In this document: piece after piece, positions 7,581 to 15,985 of the stretch
How positions within the stretch are numbered: the first letter of the stretch is position 1
Layout of the letters: each line of letters opens with the position of its first letter
Assembly (NCBI GenBank): GCA_024280535.1
Contig: JAJRPY010000016.1
Location: forward strand, 1 to 27,103
DNA: 27,103 bases
Origin: Gammaproteobacteria bacterium
Lineage (GTDB): Bacteria; Pseudomonadota; Gammaproteobacteria; PS1; Pseudothioglobaceae
Direction of reading: 5' to 3'
Translations under genes and position numbers: made by a program
The notes under the pieces: model-generated
Database searches by the model: none
What the model saw: only the letters and a program-made list of their open reading frames with translations
Told to the model about the DNA's origin: nothing

Positions 7581-9539
7581 TTATTCGCCAAGACCCATTT
7601 GGATATAGCCCGTAGGACATACATCAGCACAAATATGGCAACCCACACATTTACTGTAATCGGTATCAACATAACGACCCAAGGTTGCCTGATCTTTCTT
7701 CACCTTAAACACCGCGTCTTGAGGGCAATACATAACACAATTATCACACTCAAAACACAGTCCACAAGACATACAACGACCCGCCTCTGCCTGAACTTCC
7801 TCTTCAGAATAGCCAATTAGACGCTCTTCAAAGTTGCCCAATACGTTATCCACATCAACCAAGGTATGATTGCGTGCATTGCGCTCTTCTTGCTCAAAAT
7901 GACCTAAGAATAATTCAGTATGAGAAATGATTGATGCGTAGGCACGGTCTTCATAGTTATGAATTGCATAATCTGCTGAATCAGTTGCCTCACCTGCTGC
8001 ACCGCCCTTTTTGTATTCCGCAGGCGCTAAATCCCACTCTTCCAATTTTTTAGCCAAATCAAAATAATGCACGTCCACTTTATTACGCGCTCTTTGGTTG
8101 TTGCCAGATAGAAAGTCATCAATACTTTCAGCCACGATACCTGCTTGGCCAATAGCGGTTGTCAATAAGTGCGGACGCACTACATCGCCACAAACGAAGA
8201 AACCTGGCTTGTTAGGGATTTGGTAGTTTTTATCTGCATCAATAAAGCCACGTTCGTTGAAAAATGAATTGTCCATCCCTTCTGCATCAACACTTTGTCC
8301 AATGGCAGATACGATTAACTCACATTCAATATTAAACTCTGAACCTTCAATAGGGGTGTTGCCGTCTTCTTCTAAACGCACAAAACGTAGCGCAGTGGCA
8401 CGGCCGTCCGCATCAGTAATAACTTCAATAGGGCTTAACTGGCCTTGAATATCAACACCTTCACGCGTGGCATCGTCAATTTCTTCTTGCGCCGCTGGCA
8501 TATCTTCAACCGTTGAACGCGTTGTTAGTAACACATCAGCACCTAGGCGCTTTGAGGTATCAACCACATCATGAGCGGTGTCATTAAAAATAATATGCTC
8601 TGGGCGATCTTTATCAGCAATATTAGTAATATTACCCAAACGACGCGCCACTGAGACCACGTCAATAGAAGTATCGCCACCACCAATACAAATCACTTTA
8701 CCGGTAATATGCTGCAAACGGCCTTGGTTATACGCCTCTAAGAATGCAACACCTGATACACAGTTAGACGCTTCGCCACCAGGGATTGGCAAGGTACGGC
8801 CGCTCATAGCGCCAATGGCAAATAATACTGCATCGTACTCTTTTTCCAATTCTTCAACCGTTACATCAACCCCAACCTTAGTGTTCATTTTGGTTTCAAC
8901 ACCCGTGGCAATAATGCGCTCAATTTCATAAGCCAATACATCACGAGGCACACGATAATCAGGAATACCGTACATCATCATACCGCCTAATTGGTCGTAT
9001 TTTTCAAACACTGTAACCGCATGACCTTGGCGACGAAGTTGCAACGCTGCCGCCAAACCGCCACAGCCACCACCAATAATGGCCACTTTTTTGCCCGTAT
9101 CTTTAGCAGTAATATCAAATGTATAGCCTTCTTTTTTAGCATTATCACCAATAAATTGCTCAACGGCATTAATACCAACAGTATCCTCAACTTCATTGCG
9201 ATTACAGCCATCTTCACAAGGTGCTGGGCAAACACGACCCATTACTGACGGGAACGGGTTGGCATCTGTAGAACGGCGAAAAGCGTATTCTTGCCAAGTC
9301 ATATCACCTGCAGGCTTTTCCATGCCACGTACAATATCTAGCCAGCCACGAATATTATGGCCTGACGGACAAGAACCCTGACAAGGAGGCGTTTGTGTTA
9401 CATAAGTAGGACATTTGTGTGAAGTGTCTTCCTTGAAAATCATTTGATTCCATGGCACTTGACCTTCGTCCTCATCTTTGAAAAGTCTAAAAGTATGGTT
9501 TTCACCTTTGGTAGGTTGTCCGTAAGCATTCTTTTGCAT
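7581..9539 (-). CDS. dsrL: DsrL, NAD(P)H:acceptor oxidoreductase (GltD-like iron-sulfur flavoprotein)
   Basis: A 652-residue cytoplasmic flavoprotein that in sulfur oxidisers takes electrons from DsrAB-catalysed oxidation and reduces NAD(P)+. The N-terminal GltD-type domain has its iron-sulfur cysteines in CQGSCPSG and VCPAPCEDGC. An FAD fold follows at about 152 (IIGGGCGGLAAALQL) and an NAD(P)H fold at about 283 (CIGGGDTSIDVVS), with a second FAD motif near 450 (GFFVCGDVVRP). Unlike GltD it carries a C-terminal ferredoxin with two cluster motifs, CGLCFECDNC and CVGCHICADVC. The domain order and the place between dsrK and dsrJ match the A. vinosum operon. A strong AAGGAG ribosome site precedes the ATG. 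Confidence 0.95.
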   Translation of the reverse strand: MQKNAYGQPTKGENHTFRLFKDEDEGQVPWNQMIFKEDTSHKCPTYVTQTPPCQGSCPSGHNIRGWLDIVRGMEKPAGDMTWQEYAFRRSTDANPFPSVMGRVCPAPCEDGCNRNEVEDTVGINAVEQFIGDNAKKEGYTFDITAKDTGKKVAIIGGGCGGLAAALQLRRQGHAVTVFEKYDQLGGMMMYGIPDYRVPRDVLAYEIERIIATGVETKMNTKVGVDVTVEELEKEYDAVLFAIGAMSGRTLPIPGGEASNCVSGVAFLEAYNQGRLQHITGKVICIGGGDTSIDVVSVARRLGNITNIADKDRPEHIIFNDTAHDVVDTSKRLGADVLLTTRSTVEDMPAAQEEIDDATREGVDIQGQLSPIEVITDADGRATALRFVRLEEDGNTPIEGSEFNIECELIVSAIGQSVDAEGMDNSFFNERGFIDADKNYQIPNKPGFFVCGDVVRPHLLTTAIGQAGIVAESIDDFLSGNNQRARNKVDVHYFDLAKKLEEWDLAPAEYKKGGAAGEATDSADYAIHNYEDRAYASIISHTELFLGHFEQEERNARNHTLVDVDNVLGNFEERLIGYSEEEVQAEAGRCMSCGLCFECDNCVMYCPQDAVFKVKKDQATLGRYVDTDYSKCVGCHICADVCPTGYIQMGLGE

Positions 9540-9558
9540 AATAATCTCCTTGTTTTTT

Positions 9559-10227
9559 TTATTCGGTTTCTACCACTTCCGCCTCTACAGCCTCCGTAGT
9601 ATCAGTTTGTGGCTTGTCTAAAATAATGGCAGCGCTAACCAATTGGTGCACACTGACAATCATATATGGATCAAAATCAAATTTAGGTAATACCTTGCTA
9701 AATTGCGACTTGCAAATCGCACAAATAGCTGCCAATGTATTTACCCCTTGGTTTTCTTCTACCGCTTTAAGCGCTTGCATTCTTGGCATGGCACCTTTAA
9801 TACGAATTTCCATCAAATCATCAGTCAACAAACCGCCGCCGCCGCCACAACAGAATGTCGATTCTTTGATGGTAGAGCGCTCCATGTCAACATAATTATT
9901 GCAAACCGCTTTAATAACCTCTCGTGGCAGGATAAATTGACCGCCTTCAATGCCACCCATATTGGTTGCCCGTGCAACATTACAAGAATCATGAAAAGTC
10001 ACTGTGCGATCGTCGTTTTCTGACTTATCAAAGGTTAATTTACCTCGTTGGATTAAGTCATACGTATATTCGATAATATGTTGTGGCTGGGGGTATCTGT
10101 CGTCCAATTGTTTTTGTAATTTCATCGCGTATTCATCGCTAGATTGAGCGCCAGCACCGACACCGCTTAGAGTATTCCAAAAACTATAGGCAACACGCCA
10201 TGCATGCCCACATTCTCCTACCATCAC
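9559..10227 (-). CDS. dsrK: DsrK C-terminal part (CCG catalytic domain), cut off by an in-frame TAA
   Basis: This 222-residue frame continues the gene upstream in the same frame, after TAA (10237-10239) and three sense codons (GTT TCA CGG). It holds the catalytic half of DsrK, the HdrB/HdrD-like heterodisulfide-reductase site: GECGHAWRVAY, FHDSCNVARA, FCCGGGGGL and CAICKSQF. These cysteines would bind the catalytic [4Fe-4S] cluster that acts on DsrC. If it is made separately it would restart at GTG 10227 or ATG 10224. No good ribosome site precedes either, so reinitiation after the nearby stop or stop readthrough would be needed. All catalytic residues are intact. The acidic tail (TEAVEAEVVETE) is unusual. 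dsrL follows 19 bases on. Confidence 0.85.
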   Translation of the reverse strand: MMVGECGHAWRVAYSFWNTLSGVGAGAQSSDEYAMKLQKQLDDRYPQPQHIIEYTYDLIQRGKLTFDKSENDDRTVTFHDSCNVARATNMGGIEGGQFILPREVIKAVCNNYVDMERSTIKESTFCCGGGGGLLTDDLMEIRIKGAMPRMQALKAVEENQGVNTLAAICAICKSQFSKVLPKFDFDPYMIVSVHQLVSAAIILDKPQTDTTEAVEAEVVETE

Positions 10228-10236
10228 CCGTGAAAC

Positions 10237-11142
10237 TTACAAATCAAGTGCTGCTTTACGAATCCTTAATGCCGCCTTGCGCATAATATCGTAAGAACCG
10301 ATAAACATACCAAAATTAGCCCCCTCGGAAGCATAAGAACTGAGCGTCCAAGTAACACCGTCTTGATAAAACACCTTGCCATAGCCAATCAAGCCATCAA
10401 TATGCGGCTCTGCAAAAAAATCAGCCGAAGGGGTAATGAGCAATATTTCAGCGCCCTTTTGATCTAATGGATATTTAACGGGTGCACCAAAATCTTCTTC
10501 TACTTCTTCTTCAAGGTCTAATAAGGTATCTTTTAATGCGGGTTCAGGCAGTCCCAAATTATTACCAACCGTCAACGCCTTGCCCAAAATTTGATTACAA
10601 TATTTTTGACCAATGCCAATGGTGTCTAATACTTCCCGCGCAGCCATAGAAATTTCTGCCGTATCAATGCCGTACGGGCAAAATACCGAGCAACGACGAC
10701 ACTGGGAACACTGATGAAAATAGTTATACCAATCATCAATCATTTCATCATCTAAGTCTTTAGCGCCAACCAACTTAGGAAAATGCTTGCCTGCAAAGGT
10801 AAAGTAACGACGATATACACTACGGAATAAATCTTGGCGCGCAACTGGCATATTTTTAGGATCCGAAGAGCCGAGAAAATAATGGCACTTATCCGTACAA
10901 GCACCACACTTAACGCACGAATCTAAAAAGACTTGAACGGAGCGATATTTGGATTTAAGGTCGCCGATTTTTTCAATTGCCACCTCTTTCCAATTATCAA
11001 CCTTTTCGCCAGGAAAGCCTAAAGGTTTTTGAAATTCATCTATAGATTTAAACGGGCCTTCGCCTTGCATAATCCCTGGTTTTAACTCAGGAATTTCAAT
11101 ATAGGTTGGTAATTTAGGGATATCAAATTCTTTAGCAGCCAT
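10237..11142 (-). CDS. dsrK: DsrK N-terminal part (ferredoxin domain), ending at an in-frame TAA
   Basis: The first 301 residues of DsrK, the cytoplasmic HdrD-like subunit of DsrMKJOP that reacts with DsrC. Two [4Fe-4S] motifs are present: C76-C79-C82-C86 (CVKCGACTDKC) and C145-C148-C151-C155 (CSQCRRCSVFC). The frame then enters the Rossmann-like front of the CCG domain (GMFIGSYDIMRKAALRIRKAALDL) and stops at TAA, 10237-10239. The same frame goes on in family-like sequence (V-S-R-V-M-V-G-E-C-G-H-A-W), so one codon appears to be replaced. Read through, 9559-11142 gives about 526 residues, a normal DsrK. The start lies one base after the dsrM stop. Either the gene is split, the stop is suppressed, or the base calls are wrong. 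Confidence 0.9.
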   Translation of the reverse strand: MAAKEFDIPKLPTYIEIPELKPGIMQGEGPFKSIDEFQKPLGFPGEKVDNWKEVAIEKIGDLKSKYRSVQVFLDSCVKCGACTDKCHYFLGSSDPKNMPVARQDLFRSVYRRYFTFAGKHFPKLVGAKDLDDEMIDDWYNYFHQCSQCRRCSVFCPYGIDTAEISMAAREVLDTIGIGQKYCNQILGKALTVGNNLGLPEPALKDTLLDLEEEVEEDFGAPVKYPLDQKGAEILLITPSADFFAEPHIDGLIGYGKVFYQDGVTWTLSSYASEGANFGMFIGSYDIMRKAALRIRKAALDL

Positions 11143-11143
11143 C

Positions 11144-11917
11144 TTATTTGTCCTCGCCTAATGTTTGATCAAGCTTTACAGTATGCTCTTTTTCTTGCTT
11201 TAATGCCCAAGCAGAAATGTGGCGTTTTTTGCGCGCATTATCAACTTGATTGCGTGTCGGGCTAAAGAAAATACCCGGCACGTGTAATAATTTTGAAATA
11301 GGGAAAATTGCCAATAATACAAACACTAAAAACAAATGCACTAAAAAATGAGTTTCGGTAGGTAAGTTACTCCAATCAAAAGTAAGCAAACCCGAGGCAA
11401 AATTCTTGACCATAATCACATCTGTATGATTACTGGTAAAGGTCATCACTGCGCCACTAATGCCAATGACCAATAGCATTAATAGCATTAAATAATCACT
11501 CGGTGCTGAAATATAACGAATACGTGGTACAAAAATACGGCGCACTAACAAGCCAGACAAGCCAATTACCATAAGAAAGGCGGCATATTTAAATGGCTGG
11601 ATTAATAAGAATATCTCAGGCAAATCACCTGGAATAAAATATCGCAAATGGCGTATTAAGACTAATAACAGGCCAAAATGAAATAAGAATCCGAATAACC
11701 AGATCCACTTGTTTGAACGAAACAGGCTTTCAAATAAAGTCACTTCTCGAATCATTCTAAAAACCACACCTGTTTGTGTTAATGGAGTTGGTGCAGTTGG
11801 GATTTTTAAAGGCGCAGGGGTAATAGAAAATTGATAGATTTTTCTACCCATGCCCACAATAAAAATAAATAGGGAGATGTAAAATAAAGCGGTAAAAATA
11901 ATGCTTATAGTTGACAT
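11144..11917 (-). CDS. dsrM: DsrM, b-type cytochrome membrane subunit (NarI-like)
   Basis: A 257-residue membrane protein with five or six hydrophobic helices. Paired histidines suited to b hemes occur in FLFHFGLLLVLIRHLRYF and in HFLVHLF, then KLLHVPG. This is the DsrM/NarI cytochrome that exchanges electrons between quinones and DsrK. I start at the ATG at 11917, preceded by GAGAG. An earlier ATG at 11956 would add 13 residues translated from the terminator hairpin behind dsrC. The C-terminal 30 residues are basic and cytoplasmic. The stop is one base before the dsrK start, which suggests coupling. Confidence 0.92.
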   Translation of the reverse strand: MSTISIIFTALFYISLFIFIVGMGRKIYQFSITPAPLKIPTAPTPLTQTGVVFRMIREVTLFESLFRSNKWIWLFGFLFHFGLLLVLIRHLRYFIPGDLPEIFLLIQPFKYAAFLMVIGLSGLLVRRIFVPRIRYISAPSDYLMLLMLLVIGISGAVMTFTSNHTDVIMVKNFASGLLTFDWSNLPTETHFLVHLFLVFVLLAIFPISKLLHVPGIFFSPTRNQVDNARKKRHISAWALKQEKEHTVKLDQTLGEDK

Positions 11918-11940
11918 ATTGCTCTCAAACTTAAAGTTTA

Positions 11941-11975
11941 AAAAATAAAAAAACACCTGCGTAAAAGCAGATGTT
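11941..11975 (-). terminator. rho-independent terminator between dsrC and dsrM
   Basis: In the minus-strand transcript, nine-base arms (11967-11975 and 11952-11960, one G-U pair) close a six-base loop and are followed by an almost unbroken U tract (11951-11941). It begins about 20 bases after the dsrC stop. It would end most transcripts after dsrC and reduce expression of dsrMKLJOPNR relative to dsrABEFHC. Confidence 0.8.
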
Positions 11976-11995
11976 TTCTACTTAGCGATATCTAA

Positions 11996-12319
11996 TTAGA
12001 TACAGCCCGTTGGCTTAGGTAGGCCAGCAAAACGACAACCTTGCTTACCTGGACCATAAGGGAATAAAGAGTAAAGATACTTGGAATTACCTTTGTCTTT
12101 GCCCATCTTCTTAGCGATTGCTTTTGTAAGTACGCGTACTGCTGGTGCAATTTGGTACTCTTCAAAATACTCACGTAAGAAATTGATTACGCCCCAATGC
12201 TCATCAGTCAATTCAACTTCGTCATCAGCAGCCATTTGTTTACAAATGTCTTCGTTCCAATCTTTAAGATCTACCAAGAAACCTTCTTCATCTACTTCAG
12301 CGCCACAAATTTGTGCCAT
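11996..12319 (-). CDS. dsrC: DsrC, sulfur-carrier protein (TusE family)
   Basis: A 107-residue sulfur carrier. The flexible C-terminal arm has both redox cysteines, Cys95 and penultimate Cys106, in GCRFAGLPKPTGCI with exactly ten residues between, as in true DsrC. Cys106 receives sulfur from DsrEFH, and the two cysteines together hold the trisulfide made by DsrAB. This makes it a functional DsrC rather than a TusE-only or RspA-type homologue. It lies behind dsrH and is immediately followed by a strong terminator, consistent with DsrC being the most abundant Dsr protein. Confidence 0.97.
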   Translation of the reverse strand: MAQICGAEVDEEGFLVDLKDWNEDICKQMAADDEVELTDEHWGVINFLREYFEEYQIAPAVRVLTKAIAKKMGKDKGNSKYLYSLFPYGPGKQGCRFAGLPKPTGCI

Positions 12320-12346
12320 CGTTATACTCCTATATAAAAATTATAA

Positions 12347-12643
12347 TTAAACCCAAGAAACCGCAGTTCCATGTTCCACAACCAAATCAACAAAGCCAGC
12401 ATAATCAACCAATTTGATATTATCTGCCAGTTTTGAAGAAATTCCTCTCGCCTCAACGTCACCCTGAAGTGCAAATACACGACCAGCAGCCGCAAGATCA
12501 GCAATCATTGATGATTTTGAGTTATTCGCCGCACTAATCACGCCGTCTTCGATTAACAAAATAACGCTTGTATCGTCAATCGTATTTAAACAAGACTGTA
12601 ATGAATTGCGTTCGAAAGATGATTTATTTACTGTATGTAACAT
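12347..12643 (-). CDS. dsrH: DsrH, sulfurtransferase subunit (TusB family)
   Basis: A 98-residue protein of the DsrH/TusB family and part of the cytoplasmic DsrE2F2H2 hexamer that hands persulfide sulfur to DsrC. MLHTVNKS at the start, the conserved ILLIEDGV strand-turn and a C-terminal TAVSW are typical. Cys18 corresponds to the single cysteine seen in DsrH proteins. Presence of dsrEFH is a recognised marker for Dsr running in the oxidative direction. It is packed between dsrF (10 bases) and dsrC (27 bases). Confidence 0.93.
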   Translation of the reverse strand: MLHTVNKSSFERNSLQSCLNTIDDTSVILLIEDGVISAANNSKSSMIADLAAAGRVFALQGDVEARGISSKLADNIKLVDYAGFVDLVVEHGTAVSWV

Positions 12644-12653
12644 ATTAAACTCC

Positions 12654-13058
12654 TTAGAAACTTAAGCAAACGTCTTGTTCAGACATAATTGCTTTAAGTT
12701 CATCATTAGTGACGACTTTAATAGAAGATTTCTCTGCCCAGTCATCATCCTCATCTTCATACACCAAAGGCATCAAATCAGACTCAGACAAGCCTCTTTC
12801 CTCTAAAGATTCTTTAGAAACATACAGCTTGTTGATGTCGTAATCGCCCAATGCGTGAAACGTTTTAGAAAAGTTTTTCATACCAATGCCATCAGTATTC
12901 TGACCTTCAACAATTTGGTAAACCCCATCATCCATAAAAGCCAATGATACATCTTGCTCAAAAGCAGCGGCAATTAATACCACTTCTAATGATTCAATTG
13001 CATAAACCGTGCCAAATGAAGAGCGGCGATTTAAATACATAAATTTCTTTGTAGCCAT
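12654..13058 (-). CDS. dsrF: DsrF, sulfurtransferase subunit (TusC family)
   Basis: A 134-residue subunit of DsrEFH. I start at ATG 13058 (MATKKFMYLNRRSSFGTVYA), since the bases before it give a GGAG ribosome site and the gene begins one base after the dsrE stop. An ATG four codons earlier would overlap dsrE. The strand pattern VVLIAAAFEQDVSLAFMDDGV is the DsrEF fold. The only cysteine is near the C-terminus (DVCLSF), so it lacks an active-site cysteine at the DsrE position, as expected for a structural partner. Confidence 0.93.
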   Translation of the reverse strand: MATKKFMYLNRRSSFGTVYAIESLEVVLIAAAFEQDVSLAFMDDGVYQIVEGQNTDGIGMKNFSKTFHALGDYDINKLYVSKESLEERGLSESDLMPLVYEDEDDDWAEKSSIKVVTNDELKAIMSEQDVCLSF

Positions 13059-13059
13059 C

Positions 13060-13461
13060 TTAATCTCCAAATACCACTAAACGATCAGACTGAATGCCTG
13101 CCTCGATTAACTGACCCAAGCCAGAAATACGAAATGCAGGATGCAGGTTATAACCTTCGATAGCATTTTTAGTTGCCTCTGACTCGTCAAGCATACCTCG
13201 ACGCAGTGCAGCTGCAACACAAACCACTAATTCAGGCTCGCCTTCAGCATTTTTAATATTTAAAGATGCCCAGTTATTAACAACATGGCGATCATCTTGT
13301 GGGGGTAAAGTAAAATTAGACGCATTATTCACTCCATCATGGTAGAAAAACACACGCATAATTTCATGTCCGTTTTCAATCGCCGCCTTGGCGAATTGAA
13401 AAGCCGAATCAGCCGCTTGGTGCTGATACGGACCTTCATTAACTTGAATTGCAAACTTCAT
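13060..13461 (-). CDS. dsrE: DsrE, catalytic sulfurtransferase subunit (TusD family)
   Basis: A 133-residue subunit of DsrEFH. The conserved persulfide-carrying cysteine is Cys81 in VVCVAAALRRGM, matching Cys78 of A. vinosum DsrE. The N-terminal strand MKFAIQVNEGPYQHQAADSA is typical. It follows dsrB by 13 bases and precedes dsrF by one base. It would pass sulfur to DsrC Cys106. Confidence 0.95.
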   Translation of the reverse strand: MKFAIQVNEGPYQHQAADSAFQFAKAAIENGHEIMRVFFYHDGVNNASNFTLPPQDDRHVVNNWASLNIKNAEGEPELVVCVAAALRRGMLDESEATKNAIEGYNLHPAFRISGLGQLIEAGIQSDRLVVFGD

Positions 13462-13474
13462 ATCAAACTAACCC

Positions 13475-14548
13475 TTAAAAACGAATATGTGCAGAAGAAT
13501 TAAGCTCGTGACGCGCACCCTTCCAATCATTGATGTGGAATTTTGTGAACGGCAGGCCTGTCTTCTCAAAGAATGCTGGCCAGCCAATACGCTCAACCCA
13601 CTCGCCAACTCTTTCCCAGTCGCGTGCGTCTTCTTTGTAAACACTTAAAATATTCTTAACCACGGCGCCAACTTCCGGCCATCTAGGCGGGTTGTTCGGC
13701 AAGTTGGAGGCAACCAATTTATGGAATGACGGCTTAGATCTGGCATTTGAGTTCTTGCCACCAATCCATAAGGCAATCTTAGAATTTTCAGGGTCATTAA
13801 TCTGCATCGGCGGACAAGGTGGGAAACAAGCACCACAACAAATACATTTTTTCTCATCAACTTCCAAAGTAGGCTTGCCGTTAACCATCGCAGGGCGAAT
13901 TGCTGCCACAGGGCAACGTGCAACCACGGTAGGACGCTCACACACCATTGAGACTAAATCATGGTTAATCTTAGGTGGCTTAGTGTGCTGAATGTTCAGT
14001 GCAATATCACCCTGACCACCACAGTTAATCTGACAACATGACGTGGTCATGTGTACGCGGTTAGGCATTTCTTCACGGGTAAATTCTTCGTGCATTTCGT
14101 CCATTAATGATTTAACCACGCCTGACGCATCAGTACCCGGTATGTCACAATGTAACCAACCTTGGGTATGTGAAATCATCGTTACTGACGGGCCAGTACC
14201 CCCCACAGGAAAACCTGCTTCAGTGAGTGCTTTTACCAACGCATCAACTTTAGAGCCATCTGCTACCATAAATTCAACATTTGAACGCATGGTAAAACGC
14301 ACAAATCCATCTGCAAACTCATCAGCAATGTCTGCTAAGTGCTTAATCGTGTAAACATCCATTTGACGAGCCGTACCACAACGAACAGTGAAAATTTCTT
14401 CATTGTTCTTTGAGGTATGACGCAATACGCCTGGACGAGGACGGTCATGATATGCCCATTGGCCGTAGTTACGACGCATAGTTGGGTGCATGTATTGAAT
14501 AGGATCTGGACAGCCAGACTCAATTGGCATTCTTGGTGCTTCAGCCAT
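13475..14548 (-). CDS. dsrB: DsrB, dissimilatory sulfite reductase beta subunit (reverse type)
   Basis: A 357-residue subunit of the siroheme enzyme that in this organism would oxidise sulfur to sulfite. Siroheme/cluster cysteines are in TTSCCQINCGGQGD (Cys171, 172, 176) with a further one at Cys212 (ARCPVAAI). The inserted ferredoxin domain has C235-C238-C241-C245 (CICCGACFPPC). Full length with the usual N-terminus (IESGCPDPIQYMHPTMRRNYGQW). It follows dsrA by 67 bases, a gap that contains a perfect hairpin. Ribosome site AAGGAG. Confidence 0.97.
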   Translation of the reverse strand: MAEAPRMPIESGCPDPIQYMHPTMRRNYGQWAYHDRPRPGVLRHTSKNNEEIFTVRCGTARQMDVYTIKHLADIADEFADGFVRFTMRSNVEFMVADGSKVDALVKALTEAGFPVGGTGPSVTMISHTQGWLHCDIPGTDASGVVKSLMDEMHEEFTREEMPNRVHMTTSCCQINCGGQGDIALNIQHTKPPKINHDLVSMVCERPTVVARCPVAAIRPAMVNGKPTLEVDEKKCICCGACFPPCPPMQINDPENSKIALWIGGKNSNARSKPSFHKLVASNLPNNPPRWPEVGAVVKNILSVYKEDARDWERVGEWVERIGWPAFFEKTGLPFTKFHINDWKGARHELNSSAHIRF

Positions 14549-14575
14549 TTTTATCTCCTTATAATATATATAAAT

Positions 14576-14593
14576 GGGTAATTTTAATTACCC
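14576..14593. other. perfect hairpin in the dsrA-dsrB gap
   Basis: GGGTAATT, TT, AATTACCC forms an eight-base perfect inverted repeat (with a realistic loop, about six to seven pairs). No U tract follows on the minus strand. It looks more like an mRNA stability or processing element than a terminator. Confidence 0.45.
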
Positions 14594-14615
14594 GAAATTT
14601 TTCTTGGTTTCAGTC

Positions 14616-15920
14616 TTAAGCGTTTGCTTCGGCTTTATTTTCAAACCATTTAACTGCTTCTTCATCCCAATCATCCATACGCACGTATGATGAGGTACGA
14701 GTAGAGTTAATCATGTTTGGATTGACGTCAATGCCGATACCTTCTAAGAAGTTGACCACACCAATACGCTCAATCATTTCACCTGTTCTTTCGTGCTCTA
14801 AGGCATTTTCAGCAAAGAAATCAATCACTTCGCCAGCCAAGTCTTCAATCGCTTCTAAATCATCTGCCGTGTCCATTTTCATAAATGGCACCACTACTGA
14901 ACCGAACAAATCACCGATTTTTAAGGTACGCTTACCGCCCATAATAATCATCACGCCTTTATCGTCACCAGTCGCTAAGATAGGCTCCACATCACCTTTG
15001 GCAATGTATTTATGCGTTAATGGCGACGTCACGTTTAAGCAATGCATACACTTAACACAGTTTTTGTTGTCAATTGTGAGTGAGGTATCTTCGTTAATAG
15101 TCATAGCAGAAGTAGGACAACGAGAAGTGATATTATCAACCACATATTGCGTGCCTTTATCTGCAACCATGGCCTTCCATAAATCTTGGTTGATTTTAAT
15201 ATCATCTCGCCAAGTACCAATTGTTGCAAAATCAGCGCGTTGTACCGTGTTCATACAGTCGTTTGCACAACCAGACACCTTAAACTTCATCTTGTATGGT
15301 AACGCAGGTCTGTGCATATCATCAAGAAAAGCGTTTACTAACGTACGCAATACCGCTTGCTCATTCACATTTGACATTTCACAACGTGAGGCACCTACAC
15401 AAGACATACCAGTACGCACTGCCGGACCAGCACCGCCTAAATCAAAACCATAGTCATTGAATGTGTTAAAAATTCTTTGCGTGGTTTCTTCAGTGGCACC
15501 TTGTAACATAATATCGCCTGATTGACCGTGGAATGCAATTAAGCCAGAACCGCCGTTGTCAACAAACATATCACACATATCGCGTAATAGAGTTGATGTG
15601 TAATGCATGCCTGCTGGTGGCTGGATTCTTAATGTGTGAAATTCGCCAGCTGCTGGGAATTTGTATGTGCCGTCTTCATTCTTTAATTCATTGAACCGTG
15701 GAATAATACCGCCACCGTAACCAATAACGCCTACTGTGCCACCTTTCCAGTAACCTTTTTTGGTTACATAAGAGGTTTCCAGCGTGCCTAATACGTCACG
15801 TGCCATGTCTGCACCTGCGTGCGAATCTGTAGCAAGTCTTTTAAGACCTGTTACAAACGAAGGCCATGGACCATTTTCCAACTCATCAAGATTGGGTGTG
15901 TTATATAGCTCTTTTGCCAT
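14616..15920 (-). CDS. dsrA: DsrA, dissimilatory sulfite reductase alpha subunit (reverse type)
   Basis: A 434-residue catalytic subunit of DsrAB and the first gene of the operon. Siroheme-[4Fe-4S] cysteines are Cys174 and Cys180 (SCVGASRC), then Cys218 and Cys222 (GCANDC). The ferredoxin domain has Cys268 and C288-C291-C294 (CVKCMHC). The presence of dsrEFH, dsrL and dsrN around it places it in the oxidative (rDsr) type. The start ATG has a GGAGA ribosome site. A candidate -10 box lies 66 bases upstream. Confidence 0.97.
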   Translation of the reverse strand: MAKELYNTPNLDELENGPWPSFVTGLKRLATDSHAGADMARDVLGTLETSYVTKKGYWKGGTVGVIGYGGGIIPRFNELKNEDGTYKFPAAGEFHTLRIQPPAGMHYTSTLLRDMCDMFVDNGGSGLIAFHGQSGDIMLQGATEETTQRIFNTFNDYGFDLGGAGPAVRTGMSCVGASRCEMSNVNEQAVLRTLVNAFLDDMHRPALPYKMKFKVSGCANDCMNTVQRADFATIGTWRDDIKINQDLWKAMVADKGTQYVVDNITSRCPTSAMTINEDTSLTIDNKNCVKCMHCLNVTSPLTHKYIAKGDVEPILATGDDKGVMIIMGGKRTLKIGDLFGSVVVPFMKMDTADDLEAIEDLAGEVIDFFAENALEHERTGEMIERIGVVNFLEGIGIDVNPNMINSTRTSSYVRMDDWDEEAVKWFENKAEANA

Positions 15921-15985
15921 TTTATTTCTCCGATATATTTAATAAATCCTGAAAGTCAATCGCTTTCTGGATATGAACGGAACAA

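Noticed and set aside
10237..10239. Selenocysteine or pyrrolysine recoding in dsrK and the regulator
   Set aside because: Those use UGA and UAG. Both interrupting codons are UAA, and neither aligned site calls for Sec or Pyl.
14713..15453. Long open frame antisense to dsrA (246 codons)
   Set aside because: It lies wholly inside dsrA on the other strand, and its composition is that of a shadow frame (Ser/Ile/Pro rich).
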